The notes under the pieces are model-generated. The model was not told the DNA's origin, ran no database searches, and worked only from the letters and a program-made list of their open reading frames with translations. From positions 125,054,001 through 125,118,000 of the forward strand of contig JBITNC010000001.1 of the NCBI GenBank assembly GCA_050084985.1: a stretch of 64,000 nucleotides of DNA, written 5' to 3'. Below, one piece after another: positions 62,701 to 64,000 of the stretch (position 1 is the stretch's first letter; each line of letters starts with the position of its first letter). The translations under genes and the position numbers were made by a program. The DNA is from Nageia nagi (Eukaryota > Pinophyta).

Positions 62701-63600
62701 ACAAGTTAAGTTGTCTTATTGCACAGATTGTGCCCTTTTATTCTAAACCTATTTGAGGCTATGGAATAGCCATGCCCCATTTTGAGTAATCATCTTTATA
62801 TAATTTGAAATATTCTTTGTATGTTTCTATAATATGAGTTGCTATTCATTCTATCTTATGCCATGTTAGAAGATTTAGAGGTTTCATATTTGAAATAAAG
62901 TGGTGCATGTTTAGATTGTAGCTTAACAAGGAATCTTTCATTGACAATATTATTTTTGTCGGTTGTTTTTCTTTTTTTTTTGTGAAATGACAAATGTTAT
63001 CAGTCAAACATGTTTTAGCATGTGTATCCTTGTAAAGCCTTGTCATGGCACAAGCAACTGCTTTTTTCATTGTATATGAAATTATCTTACTATTTTTAGT
63101 TGAGAAATTGTTAACATTGTATAAATAGCAGTTTTGTTTGACATTGTAGGATATGATTTTGTATTAATCAATTGTTAAAAGAAAGATGTCATATGAGACA
63201 CATTTAAGTATATTTATGTGAGTTATGTATATGTTGTCCTGTTTTGTGCGCGCTTTTTTTATGATCAGTGTAGTAATCAATTTGGCGATGTACTTGTTTA
63301 ATATATTCTTCTTGTAGCTTGACTCTTCAAATACTGAAGTCTATAGTCATGTTTGAAGAATACAGCTCAACCTTTGTTGGGTTTATCCTCTATTGGAAAT
63401 AATGAACTTTTTAAATTTTAATGCAGATTGTGAAGTTGATTGGAGCTAAAGAGGCAAATCATATCGAGTTTTGTAGAATCCGAAACATGGCAAAGCAGAT
63501 ATTATACATGCATGAAAAAACTGAACTCAGGGCCATCACTCAGAAGTTGATAGATCCTACATGGGTGGCAACAGGATTGAAGATTGATCTAGAAGGATTG
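2723..63600 (+). CDS. MSH1: MSH1, organellar MutS homologue (partial gene, nine internal exons)
   Basis: Seen: nine exons at 2723-2787, 16288-16373, 17835-17999, 22871-22980, 24757-24862, 25033-25108, 42369-42427, 43682-43749 and 63427-63600. All have AG/GT borders and compatible phases, and together give 303 codons without a stop. Family knowledge: plant MSH1 is a nuclear-encoded MutS protein sent to mitochondria and plastids, where it suppresses recombination between short repeats and stabilises organelle genomes; it ends in a GIY-YIG nuclease domain. The encoded part covers the end of MutS domain I (VEEVQGP, RKERFISG), the connector-like region (YVYGLAGADIDVEFPEP, GYRFISVLETM), the GEGGLLWGEC block, and the stretch ending PTWVATGLKIDLEGL. 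The FYE mismatch-binding motif (upstream) and the Walker ATPase and GIY-YIG parts (downstream) lie outside the window. Identity rests on continuous similarity to the recalled family; cytosolic MSH2-MSH7 lack these blocks. Confidence 0.95.
3999..5351 (+). mobile_element. Solo LTR A of the ACGT-array family, with perfect TSD
   Basis: Begins TGTAACATTCCC (3999) and ends GGGATATTACA (5351). It is flanked by identical 5-bp duplications CAGTG at 3994-3998 and 5352-5356, so the insertion is intact and has collapsed to one LTR. Layout: a tandem array with repeated ACGT-core motifs at about 4262-4510, TATA box TATATAAG at 4585-4592, and a 29-base conserved block at 4951-4979 shared with the LTRs at 32302, 39348 and 57725. 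It lies in the first giant MSH1 intron in the same orientation as the gene. The gypsy-type assignment rests on the TGTAACATCCC-like start, as in gag-bearing elements in this window. Confidence 0.85.
4585..4592 (+). promoter_or_regulatory. Putative TATA box of solo LTR A
   Basis: TATATAAG lies directly downstream of the ACGT-motif array, the expected U3 position. TATA-like sequences occupy the same place in the related LTRs (reverse strand, 33007-33015 and 58437-58445). Whether it is still active is unknown. Confidence 0.5.
5830..5943 (+). repeat. Two-copy tandem duplication, 70-bp period
   Basis: A 44-base segment beginning TTGGTTGCTATAATGG at 5830-5873 recurs without change at 5900-5943. 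A TGGTCTTGTGTCA block follows the first copy and also occurs at about 5764. It is short local intron duplication with no coding signal. Confidence 0.85.
6050..6745 (+). mobile_element. Older LTR-like sequence, left part, split by the copia insertion
   Basis: Carries the ordered blocks of the gypsy LTRs at 50804 and 53627: GAGCATCCCAAGGTGGACATCCC, AATTAATTAAT, GACGAAAACCCTC, and the AGTGAGACGTC motif near 6687. It continues on the far side of the copia element at 15646. Exact ends are not visible. Confidence 0.5.
6751..7248 (-). repeat. Copia 3' LTR
   Basis: On the minus strand it starts TGTTGG and ends CTTTCA. 498 bases, paired with 15145-15640. A TATA box equivalent (TATAAATAG on minus) lies at 7018-7026. 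Confidence 0.93.
7249..7257 (-). other. Copia polypurine tract
   Basis: AAGAGGGAG on the minus strand, directly next to the 3' LTR, where plus-strand DNA synthesis is primed. Confidence 0.8.
7679..7892 (-). repeat. Two-copy tandem repeat (about 107 bp) in the copia 3' untranslated region
   Basis: Two units, about 7679-7784 and 7785-7892, each begin AAATAGAGCATG and end CTAGATTGRCC. Each unit itself holds two related halves built on GAGTTCYTC-CACATRGATAACTGAAC. It lies between the RNase H end and the polypurine tract. Confidence 0.8.
8022..8640 (-). pseudogene. Copia RNase H domain (broken)
   Basis: Minus-strand frames 8437-8631 (FMQKPYVEHLNVVKQILRYV) and 8022-8354 (IATQEAIWLRHLLKEIG, NNQSTISLAKNLVFHHRTKH, LNSADLFTKPLP) are the two halves of copia RNase H. 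A stop and frame change between 8354 and 8437 break it. The usual CDNQS reads SNNQS, so one catalytic acidic residue is also lost. Confidence 0.9.
8674..9477 (-). pseudogene. Copia reverse transcriptase
   Basis: A 267-residue minus-strand frame. It opens with the copia RT entry (MEAMKVEYETLIKNKTWDLV), has GNKWIYKVKFN, QLDVKSAFLNGDL and LKKSLYGVKQAPRAWYKKI, and keeps the catalytic YVDD (LLYVDDLLITRT). The catalytic core looks intact, but it is cut off from the integrase and RNase H frames by stops. It belongs to the element at 6751-15640. Confidence 0.95.
9484..10470 (-). pseudogene. Copia integrase, with altered catalytic residues
   Basis: Two minus-strand frames, 9982-10470 and 9484-9972. 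The core reads LVHSNLMGPF, FIDDYSR, RSDNGREYSN and TPQQNGVTQKKN. In copia integrases the first motif is normally HSD and the last NGVAERKN; here D is N and E is Q, so two of the three DDE residues are lost. The second frame gives the C-terminal part (PFETWSRKKPNISHHRVFGC and the FVGYD block). A stop separates the two frames. Confidence 0.93.
10708..11052 (-). pseudogene. Copia aspartic protease
   Basis: A minus-strand frame with WIVDSGCTNHLCFQKEKF, the DSG active site typical of copia proteases, followed by VLENVLYVPKLRMNLLS. It sits between the gag zinc knuckle and integrase, in a different frame from the knuckle. Confidence 0.92.
11037..11930 (-). pseudogene. Copia gag with CCHC zinc knuckle
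   Basis: The frame at 11453-11857 is the copia gag domain (RKLWQIVNENLVPSKDEKAL, LKQIYLGSNFSRKLTILQKL). The C-terminal part reads asparagine-rich and then NCNYCGIQGHKQIDCYK at about 11048-11090, a perfect C-x2-C-x4-H-x4-C knuckle. A likely start at about 11930 is followed at once by a TAG, and a frame break lies near 11450. The + strand open frame over 10923-11387 is a shadow. Confidence 0.9.
11935..15130 (-). other. Long copia leader / unexplained 3.2-kb interior
   Basis: Sequence between the primer binding site and gag. 11935-13750 is very AT-rich with many GCATGCAT-like words near 12770-13090. 13780-14600 is clearly GC-richer with GGTGGAGG-type runs. 14600-15060 is AT-rich again. No gag/pol or other domain is recognisable. 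It is either a long leader of this family or an older insertion now without visible ends. Confidence 0.6.
15131..15142 (-). other. Copia primer binding site (initiator tRNA-Met)
   Basis: TGGTATCAGAGC on the minus strand, two bases inside the 5' LTR. This is the standard complement to the 3' end of plant initiator tRNA-Met. Confidence 0.92.
15145..15640 (-). repeat. Copia 5' LTR
   Basis: 496 bases, TGTTGG...CTTTCA on the minus strand, about 96% identical to 6751-7248. It is next to the primer binding site, so it is the promoter-bearing copy. Confidence 0.93.
15411..15419 (-). promoter_or_regulatory. TATA box of the copia 5' LTR
   Basis: TATAAATAG on the minus strand, preserved in both LTRs (other copy 7018-7026). 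Transcription from it would run antisense to MSH1. Confidence 0.7.
15646..15985 (+). mobile_element. Older LTR-like sequence, right part, split by the copia insertion
   Basis: Continues the sequence interrupted at 6745 and resembles the terminal part of the gypsy LTR at 53627: CTTGGTT, TCTGATTTATTTGSCT, GTATTTTGAG. The right border is not defined. Confidence 0.45.
16288..16373 (+). CDS. MSH1: MSH1 exon b
   Basis: Acceptor GGTGGCAG ends at 16287; donor GTATGC starts at 16374. The first base completes the Gly codon split by the 13.5-kb intron. The exon encodes HARPGSPYVYGLAGADIDV and then EFPEPVPVV, a very typical MSH1 segment at the junction of domain I and the connector. It leaves with one base of a Gly codon. 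Confidence 0.95.
16374..17834 (+). other. MSH1 intron, 1.46 kb
   Basis: AT-rich intron with no recognisable element. A short open frame at 16895-17149 has no family resemblance and is taken as chance. Confidence 0.85.
17835..17999 (+). CDS. MSH1: MSH1 exon c (connector domain region)
   Basis: Acceptor ATTGCAG ends at 17834; donor GTTTAA starts at 18000. Phase 1 in, phase 1 out. The exon encodes GISRSARGYRFISVLETM, then VEDGLTEEAVVAKLRARP and LFLHSSLRKNLSG. This corresponds to the MutS connector (domain II) in MSH1. All positions are open and no frameshift is needed. Confidence 0.95.
19130..20150 (+). pseudogene. LINE (non-LTR) reverse transcriptase remnant
   Basis: Broken + strand frames give the order expected of a plant LINE RT: DDIFTLQAIIEEACQRSSKV then FYCFVDFRKAFE (19170-19265), a degenerate catalytic region, NLCEAKAIIFNTSKDSTVKF (19622-19680) and TSYTYLGVLF (19718-19747), then LQTTYGSEVWGPNL further on (about 19900). 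At least four frame changes or stops make it inactive. It has the same orientation as MSH1 and lies in the 4.9-kb intron. The endonuclease part is not recognised. Confidence 0.8.
20150..21450 (+). mobile_element. Probable 3' part of the LINE remnant
   Basis: Continues the LINE downstream. It becomes T-rich with GGTTTTGGGGTTT and TTGGCTGTACTGC blocks like plant LINE 3' ends, and stops at a (TTTC)n tract. There is no clear target duplication. The assignment is inferred from position and composition. Confidence 0.45.
21427..21449 (+). repeat. (TTTC)n microsatellite
   Basis: About five and a half TTTC units, at the presumed 3' end of the LINE remnant. Confidence 0.85.
22871..22980 (+). CDS. MSH1: MSH1 exon d (GEGGLLWGEC block)
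   Basis: Acceptor TTTTCCAG ends at 22870; donor GTAAGG starts at 22981. Phase 1 in, phase 0 out. It encodes TSRWSAFGEGGLLWGECSL and HYEWFHGDPVTQLLSK. The GEGGLLWGEC core is diagnostic for plant MSH1 among MutS proteins. Confidence 0.95.
22981..24756 (+). other. MSH1 intron, 1.8 kb
   Basis: Mostly AT-rich. The stretch 23700-24330 is richer in G and looks like decayed coding sequence on the + strand (short peptide runs between stops), but I cannot assign a family. Confidence 0.75.
24757..24862 (+). CDS. MSH1: MSH1 exon e
   Basis: Acceptor GTTGAAG ends at 24756; donor GTAAAA starts at 24863. Phase 0 in, phase 1 out. It encodes VRELYGLDLEQNFRNITIP and EEKPRPLYLGTATHIG, colinear with MSH1. The exon itself begins GTAAGG, which resembles a donor site, but joining at AAG/GTAAGG keeps the conserved K-V-R/K-E-L-Y-G-L-D. 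Confidence 0.92.
25033..25108 (+). CDS. MSH1: MSH1 exon f
   Basis: Acceptor ATTGCAG ends at 25032; donor GTAAGC starts at 25109. Phase 1 in, phase 2 out. It encodes GIMPAEGIPSLLKVLLPPD and CIGLSK plus two bases of a Leu codon. Without splicing, a TAA follows at once. The split Leu codon is completed by the first base of the next exon, 17.3 kb downstream. Confidence 0.94.
25950..26900 (-). pseudogene. LINE ORF1-like remnant (DUF4283 plus zinc knuckle)
   Basis: The minus-strand translation over about 26640-26850 reads IWVTLTHLSFDFWHQKVFEG, VVDEVTKARTR and ARIFVTVEFGVKLP. This matches the DUF4283 domain of plant LINE ORF1 proteins (VWVRLxxLPxEFW, DExTxxR, ARIxVE). Downstream, LCSSCGLVRHN near 26550-26600 is the start of a degenerate CCHC knuckle. 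A lysine-rich tail (25954-26196) follows. Stops and frame changes make it a pseudogene. It is opposite in orientation to the LINE RT at 19.1 kb, so it comes from a separate insertion. Confidence 0.65.
28169..28855 (+). repeat. Left LTR (truncated) of the gypsy-like element
   Basis: Aligned by eye with 31457-32135 over its whole length; the start TTTCATGTGCC corresponds to TGTCATGTGCC in the right copy. Similarity stops after the GTACACATCCA block, where gag-like sequence begins, so the 3' end of the LTR is missing. Confidence 0.75.
28857..29510 (+). pseudogene. Gypsy gag remnant
   Basis: Frames read EYVFEFQRIAIMVPNVLERG, then EGLLEPLRGLVKAFSRILL-like sequence with stops, DAIKRALDLEP, and the knuckle start KKNLCFSCKKPWERGHLGH (29440-29500). 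The order matches gypsy gag followed by a zinc knuckle. Several frame breaks. Confidence 0.75.
29519..29940 (+). pseudogene. Gypsy aspartic protease with DLG in place of DSG
   Basis: Reads LKVKGQAANQEVMVLIDLGA then YNFIDEEFVRKKGL. In gypsy elements the active site is LIDSGATHNFI, so the Ser/Thr after the catalytic Asp is Leu here. The second half, with a frame break near 29761, gives DFYVYPLDGIPHLILGVLW, the usual GxxxVLGxxWL region. No RT follows. Confidence 0.8.
30027..31456 (+). pseudogene. Long open, internally repetitive region of the polymerase-less gypsy element
   Basis: Two overlapping + strand frames (30027-30728, 233 codons; 30634-31560, 308 codons) stay open for 1.5 kb in AT-rich sequence. 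No known domain is recognised. The peptides repeat themselves: ITDFISCHSAMDVGARRAF and FDFISCYFGMYVGTRKAI; ETLTIFFKII, KTLMIFFKII and RALLIFIKII; LFGHHLE, LFGCHFG, LYNHNLE. It fills the place of pol between protease and the 3' LTR. It may be a decayed element protein or a repeat array that happens to lack stops. A related region precedes the LTR at 50804. Confidence 0.5.
31457..32301 (+). repeat. Right LTR of the gypsy-like element, first part
   Basis: Starts TGTCATGTGCC next to the purine tract. It is interrupted by the solo LTR at 32302 and appears to resume at 33615 for roughly 100 bases. A short local duplication of TTGTACACATCCA occurs at about 32124-32160. Confidence 0.75.
32302..33614 (-). 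mobile_element. Solo LTR C of the ACGT-array family
   Basis: On the minus strand it reads from GTAACATCCTC-type sequence at 33613 to the TTTTACA end at 32302. It carries the family layout: array at about 33060-33330, TATAAAAGG at 33007-33015 (minus), conserved 29-base block at 32635-32663 identical to that of solo LTR A. The flanks GGATC (32297-32301) and AGATC (33615-33619) match at 4 of 5 bases. The terminal base at 33614 is changed from the expected one. It is inserted in the right LTR of the gypsy-like element, so it is younger than that element. Confidence 0.75.
33700..34358. other. Unassigned sequence between two LTR elements
   Basis: Open frames exist on both strands (33739-34017 plus, 33765-34001 minus, 34064-34321 minus), but none resembles a known family. 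It may be interior or flank of the neighbouring LTR elements. Confidence 0.4.
34359..35584 (-). repeat. Minus-strand gypsy-type LTR (3' LTR)
   Basis: On the minus strand it starts TGTAATGTCCGC (35584) and ends TTTATTACA (34359). Next to its start, at about 35585-35602, lies GTAGAGGGTCGTTAG on the minus strand, a polypurine-tract-like run. So this is a 3' LTR whose element interior lies to the right. It contains ACGT-core words and CCCAACGT-type motifs, but not the 29-base block of the solo LTR family. Confidence 0.6.
35603..36430 (-). pseudogene. Interior fragment with Gly/Ser-rich repeat, upstream of the LTR at 34359
   Basis: Minus-strand frames carry a glycine/serine-rich segment (SVDGGGSSSSGG, SVERGGGSSSNG, SIDGGGSFGSYDGPDLGGEG) with in-frame stops. 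The DNA is a tandem repeat of about 51 bp at 36181-36365, roughly three and a half copies. No gag/pol motif. It precedes the polypurine tract, so it is the 3' interior of a minus-strand element. The hydrophobic frame at 36113-36424 is the same repeat read in a shifted frame. Confidence 0.5.
36430..37800. other. AT-rich stretch with no recognised gene
   Basis: Short frames only. A patch near 37190-37280 (TTGGGTATTCTAGGTACTTAG, GGTTGTACAACTTAGACTGCAAGTGCTCTAGG) recurs in diverged form at 46270-46360, so both are copies of one repeat that I cannot classify. Confidence 0.5.
37800..38449 (-). mobile_element. LTR-like sequence, minus strand
   Basis: On the minus strand it begins TGTAATGTCCCC (ending near 38449 on +) and has a TATATAAGG-type TATA box near 38240-38250. 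The far end is not defined, and no purine tract or primer binding site is visible beside it. Confidence 0.35.
38641..38825 (+). repeat. Degenerate minisatellite with AATGCCAATGTTTTGG core
   Basis: About six units of 30-40 bp, each with a (C)AAAATGCCAATGTTYTGGC-like core. A shorter diverged relative lies at 49115-49200. Confidence 0.7.
39348..40706 (-). mobile_element. Solo LTR B of the ACGT-array family, with perfect TSD
   Basis: On the minus strand it runs from GTAACATCCCC (40705) to GGGTATATTACA (39348). The outermost base at 40706 is G instead of A. Identical flanks CATTT at 39343-39347 and 40707-40711 show an intact insertion reduced to one LTR. ACGT-motif array at about 40140-40400, degenerate TATA region near 40075, conserved 29-base block at 39692-39720 (two differences from copy A). 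Opposite orientation to MSH1. Confidence 0.85.
40860..41235 (+). mobile_element. LTR-like repeat G, copy 1
   Basis: Shares ordered blocks with the reverse complement of 52980-53346: GGCCTAGRTACTT, TCTCAAACCTATATAAAG (a TATA box), GCACCTTAGAAATTCT, ATCACCTTGGCATG, TAATATCTTGTCCAAGA. A TATA box followed by shared sequence suggests an LTR promoter. Confidence 0.5.
42369..42427 (+). CDS. MSH1: MSH1 exon g
   Basis: Acceptor GTGTTTAG ends at 42368; donor GTAAGA starts at 42428. Phase 2 in, phase 1 out. It encodes YLKDLLLNPPNYQISSAIQ, the MSH1 Y-x-(R/K)-D-L-L-L-N-P-P motif. At 59 bases it is the shortest exon in the window. Confidence 0.94.
42428..43681 (+). other. MSH1 intron, 1.25 kb
   Basis: AT-rich, with a CA/TA-rich microsatellite-like patch near 42860-42900. 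No gene or transposon recognised. Confidence 0.85.
43682..43749 (+). CDS. MSH1: MSH1 exon h
   Basis: Acceptor ATCTGACAG ends at 43681; donor GTTTGT starts at 43750. Phase 1 in, phase 0 out. It encodes ACRLMSSVTCAIPDFVCVP and APK, colinear with the family. The next exon is 19.7 kb away. Confidence 0.93.
44346..44362 (+). repeat. (GA)n microsatellite
   Basis: A run of AG dinucleotides in the 19.7-kb intron. Confidence 0.9.
45360..45515 (+). mobile_element. LTR-like repeat G, partial copy 2
   Basis: Shares TTTAGCTATTTAAAATG, TGCAAAATGCCAATTTTAGG and TATTTTGAAATAAGTGATATC with repeat G (reverse complement of 53210-53330). Similarity to the G family ends near 45515. Confidence 0.45.
45525..46230 (-). 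pseudogene. Plant mobile domain (PMD/MAIN-like) remnant
   Basis: The minus strand over about 45960-46190 reads MWGYELTRSTNLYILKTISL, then AQMIALAKR, stop, DPYTNTFHLAIREMTITLEDV. The last block fits the plant mobile domain signature (ERWxPxTxTFHLPxGEMTxTLEDV); the stop replaces the conserved Trp. The sequence downstream to 45530 is degenerate. PMD proteins are known both as host genes (MAIN, MAIL) and as passengers of Ty3/gypsy and Mutator-like elements. Here, inside an intron full of retrotransposons and with stops, a transposon-derived pseudogene is more likely. Confidence 0.7.
46445..46634 (-). repeat. 3' LTR of the non-autonomous element
   Basis: On the minus strand it begins TGTTAGGATTATTACATCA and ends ATTCTAAAA. 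Paired with 48631-48816. Confidence 0.85.
46728..47090 (-). repeat. Array of GGGACACAC-like motifs
   Basis: About nine copies of (G)GGACACACAC or near variants spaced roughly 35-45 bases apart, several followed by CTATCCAA or CCAATCA. It lies just inside the 3' LTR of the non-autonomous element. Confidence 0.7.
48617..48630 (-). other. Primer binding site of the non-autonomous LTR element
   Basis: TGGTATCAGAGACA on the minus strand directly beside the 5' LTR, complementary to initiator tRNA-Met over the first 11 bases. Confidence 0.85.
48631..48816 (-). repeat. 5' LTR of the non-autonomous element
   Basis: 186 bases, near-identical to 46445-46634. It has a four-base deletion in the region ATAACTAATTGTCAC/ATAACTGTCAC. 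Confidence 0.85.
48960..49620 (+). repeat. Diverged copy of the 38.4-39.3 kb repeat
   Basis: Shares with 38450-39290 the order of TCATTTAATTG, the CCAACATTTTGGG-type cores, TTTCACCTSAATTTG, GCCAAATCRT, TTTTTCATGCAT and AARCAAGC/GCAATTTCAATATTTAT. The element type is not recognised; it has no coding signal. Confidence 0.55.
49620..50803 (+). pseudogene. 3' interior of a gypsy element with repetitive open frames
   Basis: The frame 49801-50391 (196 codons) is followed by broken frames up to a purine tract AGTGGGGAAGACT (50791-50803). The end reads HKLVDFIYAY and later GAGGACAAGCAATTTTGAG, matching the end of the region at 30027-31456 (HELVDFIYACMK, GGGGTCAAGCAATTTCGGG). Internal TTTGGRGCTGC words recur at 50326-50455. 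No RT, RNase H or integrase. It is therefore the same part of a related polymerase-less element. Confidence 0.6.
50804..51902 (+). repeat. Gypsy LTR 1 (3' LTR, truncated)
   Basis: Starts TGTAACATCCCTATTTTTGC after a purine tract. Aligns along its length with 53627-54715 (clearly one family by eye). Similarity stops after CTTGGTTACAA at 51902, about 100 bases short of the LTR end. Confidence 0.85.
51903..52415 (-). mobile_element. Copia-type LTR with leader fragment, minus strand
   Basis: The LTR at 52191-52415 begins TGTTAC on the minus strand and aligns with the copia LTR at 59758-59987 (TTAGATACTTTAGTATCTAG, TAACCTAGTTATTC, GGTTGCTCTCTTGGCTCA). Beside it, TGGTATCAAAG on the minus strand (52180-52190) is a primer binding site, so 51903-52179 is the start of an element interior. 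No gag is visible before it is cut off. Confidence 0.7.
52870..53346 (-). mobile_element. LTR-like repeat G, copy 3 (3' LTR)
   Basis: On the minus strand it starts TTGTTGACACTTGAAATTGC at 53338, preceded by AAAAAGGGGCAAA, a purine-tract-like run. It contains the G-family blocks (TATATATAG TATA-like, ATCATCTTGGCATG, TAATATCTAATGCAAGA). The far end is not defined. Confidence 0.5.
53627..54832 (+). repeat. Gypsy LTR 2 (5' LTR)
   Basis: Starts TGTTACATCCCTATTTTTGC and ends near GGAACATTAC at 54831, next to a primer binding site. Same family as LTR 1 at 50804. Contains repeated GGGACGTC/GAGACGTC motifs and a GACATTGTGAGATCCTAGG block shared with LTR 1. Confidence 0.85.
54834..54844 (+). other. 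Gypsy primer binding site
   Basis: TGGTATCAAAG immediately after LTR 2, complementary to initiator tRNA-Met with one change. It fixes the element's direction as +. Confidence 0.8.
54850..56160 (+). pseudogene. Gypsy gag
   Basis: The frame 55485-55694 has KMTTRAWLQKLHTYYTFSP, then LEEDVQFASLHLDGVGYDW and WFHGLTTL, the retrotransposon gag core. Downstream, VAYIAEFQWISVMVPN (about 55770-55820) continues gag in another frame. A degenerate knuckle (KLCFSYRNP) follows near 56118-56146. The N-terminal part (54820-55400) is charged and has no recognised motif. Stops and frame changes throughout. Confidence 0.85.
56195..56720 (+). pseudogene. Gypsy aspartic protease (DDG active site)
   Basis: Frame 56195-56482 reads ATISGVSKYLNVWAQGK, then DVIFLIDDGATHNFIDEGL. 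The family motif is LIDSGATHNFI; here Ser is Asp. After a frame break, DDFYVFLMGGSHHVVLGVQL (56587-56646) gives the second half. The element ends without RT near 56720. Confidence 0.85.
56720..57310. other. Unassigned GC-richer segment
   Basis: Richer in G/C than its surroundings (GGCTGGCTGGGTCACC, GGGGGTGGAGGCGAGGCGAGG). No domain recognised in any frame. It joins the end of the gypsy protease to the deleted copia element, so it may be the remains of either. Confidence 0.4.
57327..57720 (+). pseudogene. Copia gag (UBN2 type)
   Basis: Reads LKLKNGEKLESFLPRVVDLH, ATLLALGEIVEDKLLVPIVL, RALPETYRTFV and FEELVNMLQQEEA, the standard copia gag domain, then a charged tail up to 57720. There it is interrupted by the solo LTR at 57725. 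The knuckle SCLICGKKGQEL-stop-YC (about 58942-58980) continues it on the other side, with the His of the knuckle changed to Gln and an in-frame stop. Confidence 0.85.
57725..58915 (-). mobile_element. Solo LTR D of the ACGT-array family, with perfect TSD, inside a copia gag
   Basis: On the minus strand it starts TGTTGCATCCC (58915) and ends GGATCATCACA (57725). Identical 5-mers TCTGT flank it at 57720-57724 and 58916-58920. Array of about four 30-bp units at 58495-58645 (CACTTAAAGTGCCAATGTGG and variants), TATAAATAG at 58437-58445 (minus), conserved 29-base block at 58092-58120 with one difference from copy A. It splits the gag of the deleted copia element, so it is younger than that element. 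Confidence 0.9.
59170..59720 (+). pseudogene. Copia reverse transcriptase, N-terminal part, with a tandem duplication
   Basis: Frame 59209-59481 reads ELPHGKAIGCKWVFKSKYKA, QLFAKGYAQEAGLDYEETIA and GWKVHQMDVRM, the start of copia RT. A frame break at about 59479 precedes AFLNEDL-like sequence. A perfect 29-bp duplication at 59543-59600 then shifts the frame again. SLYGLKQTPRAWYIKI-like sequence follows at about 59600-59645. The YVDD region is absent: the sequence passes to the purine tract after about 59720. Confidence 0.85.
59543..59600 (+). repeat. Perfect 29-bp tandem duplication
   Basis: Units 59543-59571 and 59572-59600 are identical and begin CACAAGAAAGGTGTGTAG. The length is not a multiple of three, so it breaks the RT frame. 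Confidence 0.95.
59758..59987 (+). repeat. Copia 3' LTR (230 bp)
   Basis: TGTTAGAGTAAATAATAC at the start and TATATAACA at the end. Preceded by a purine tract. Same family as the minus-strand LTR at 52191-52415. Confidence 0.8.
60000..63426. other. AT-rich intron sequence without recognised genes
   Basis: Nothing recognisable except a long hydrophobic + strand frame (61783-62394, 203 codons). Read on the minus strand, the same stretch is charged (EEAFVDKFRRKEVTEEKREA with scattered stops), which hints at a decayed antisense coding sequence, possibly gag-like. No family can be named. Confidence 0.5.
63427..63600 (+). CDS. MSH1: MSH1 exon i
   Basis: Acceptor TTAATGCAG ends at 63426; donor GTATTT starts at 63601. 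Phase 0 on both sides, 58 codons. It encodes IVKLIGAKEANHIEFCRI, KQILYMHEKTELRAIT and DPTWVATGLKIDLEGL. The EANHIEFCRI and PTWVATGLKID blocks are hallmark MSH1 sequence ahead of the core/lever region. Confidence 0.95.
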
Positions 63601-64000
63601 GTATTTTCCTTGGACATGTATTCTTCACTCATTTGCTATAGTTTTTGTTTATGGATGCTTCCTTTTATTTCCTTTTAGGCACCTTTGTGTTTAATTCAAT
63701 TCACACCTATTATAATTTATCAATGAAGAGGAACACAGGATTGTGGAGAAAGTTGCATGATGCCTGTAACTATTAGAATTACGGGAGCATAAGGTTGACA
63801 TAGGAACATTGGTGTTTTTTAATGAACATTTTCTCTTTGCTATTTAGAAAGAATTGTATTTTTCCTTTCATTTCCATTACTTGGGCTTCTTCAATTATAA
63901 TTCATGTTACTTTTGTTCTCACTGATCCACATAGGCTTCTTCATTGCCAATTTTCCTCTCATTGATGACGTTTTCCAATCCATGTTCATATTTTCAACAG
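63601..64000 (+). other. MSH1 intron, start, possibly complete at the window edge
   Basis: The donor GTATTT is at 63601. The window's last bases are a polypyrimidine-rich run ending TTTTCAACAG at 63991-64000, a good acceptor. If it is used, this intron is 400 bases and the next exon begins just outside the window. Confidence 0.5.

Larger units (their letters stand above)
43750..63426 (+). other. MSH1 intron, 19.7 kb, built from nested retrotransposons
   Basis: Phase-0 intron. In order it holds a GA microsatellite (44346), a plant-mobile-domain remnant (about 45.5-46.2 kb, minus), a 2.4-kb non-autonomous LTR element (46445-48816), a gypsy 3' half with its LTR (about 49.6-51.9 kb), a copia LTR and further LTR debris (51.9-53.35 kb), a gypsy 5' half (53627 to about 56720), and a deleted copia element carrying a solo LTR (57.3-60.0 kb). 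The last 3.4 kb, 60000-63426, is AT-rich with one long hydrophobic open frame and no recognised element. Confidence 0.85.

Overview
The window is a piece of a large, repeat-rich plant nuclear genome, most likely a gymnosperm. It holds one recognisable host gene, read on the + strand: the middle part of MSH1, the plant MutS homologue that acts in plastids and mitochondria. Nine exons (909 coding bases, 303 codons, all phases compatible and no internal stop) lie between 2723 and 63600. Their order and sequence follow the MSH1 family from the end of the mismatch-recognition domain into the domain II/III region. The start of the gene (targeting peptide and first exons) lies upstream of the window. 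The ATPase and GIY-YIG parts lie downstream, and the last bases of the window look like the next splice acceptor. The gymnosperm assignment is inferred from intron size and retrotransposon load; no taxonomic marker is present.

The MSH1 introns are very unequal: about 13.5, 1.5, 4.9, 1.8, 0.17, 17.3, 1.25 and 19.7 kb. The three giant introns are built from nested retrotransposons. Intron 2788-16287 holds a solo LTR (1239-2036 is a similar one just upstream), another solo LTR with a perfect target duplication (3999-5351), and a complete 8.9-kb Ty1/copia element on the minus strand (6751-15640, TSD GTCTT) that sits inside an older LTR-like sequence. Intron 18000-22870 carries a LINE reverse-transcriptase remnant. 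Intron 25109-42368 carries a LINE ORF1 remnant, a gypsy-like element with gag and protease but no polymerase (28169 to about 33.7 kb), a solo LTR inside the right LTR of that element, further minus-strand LTR material, and another solo LTR with a perfect TSD (39348-40706). Intron 43750-63426 carries a plant-mobile-domain remnant, a 2.4-kb non-autonomous LTR element (46445-48816), two partial gypsy units, and an internally deleted copia element whose gag is interrupted by a further solo LTR with a perfect TSD (57725-58915).

Four of the solo LTRs (3999-5351, 32302-33614, 39348-40706, 57725-58915) form one diverged family. They share a tandem array rich in ACGT-core motifs upstream of the TATA-box position and a 29-base block downstream that is almost unchanged between copies. 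The polymerase-less gypsy units carry, in place of RT/RNase H/integrase, a long region of unusually open, internally repetitive sequence. I found no complete non-MSH1 host gene, no tRNA or rRNA gene and no CRISPR array.
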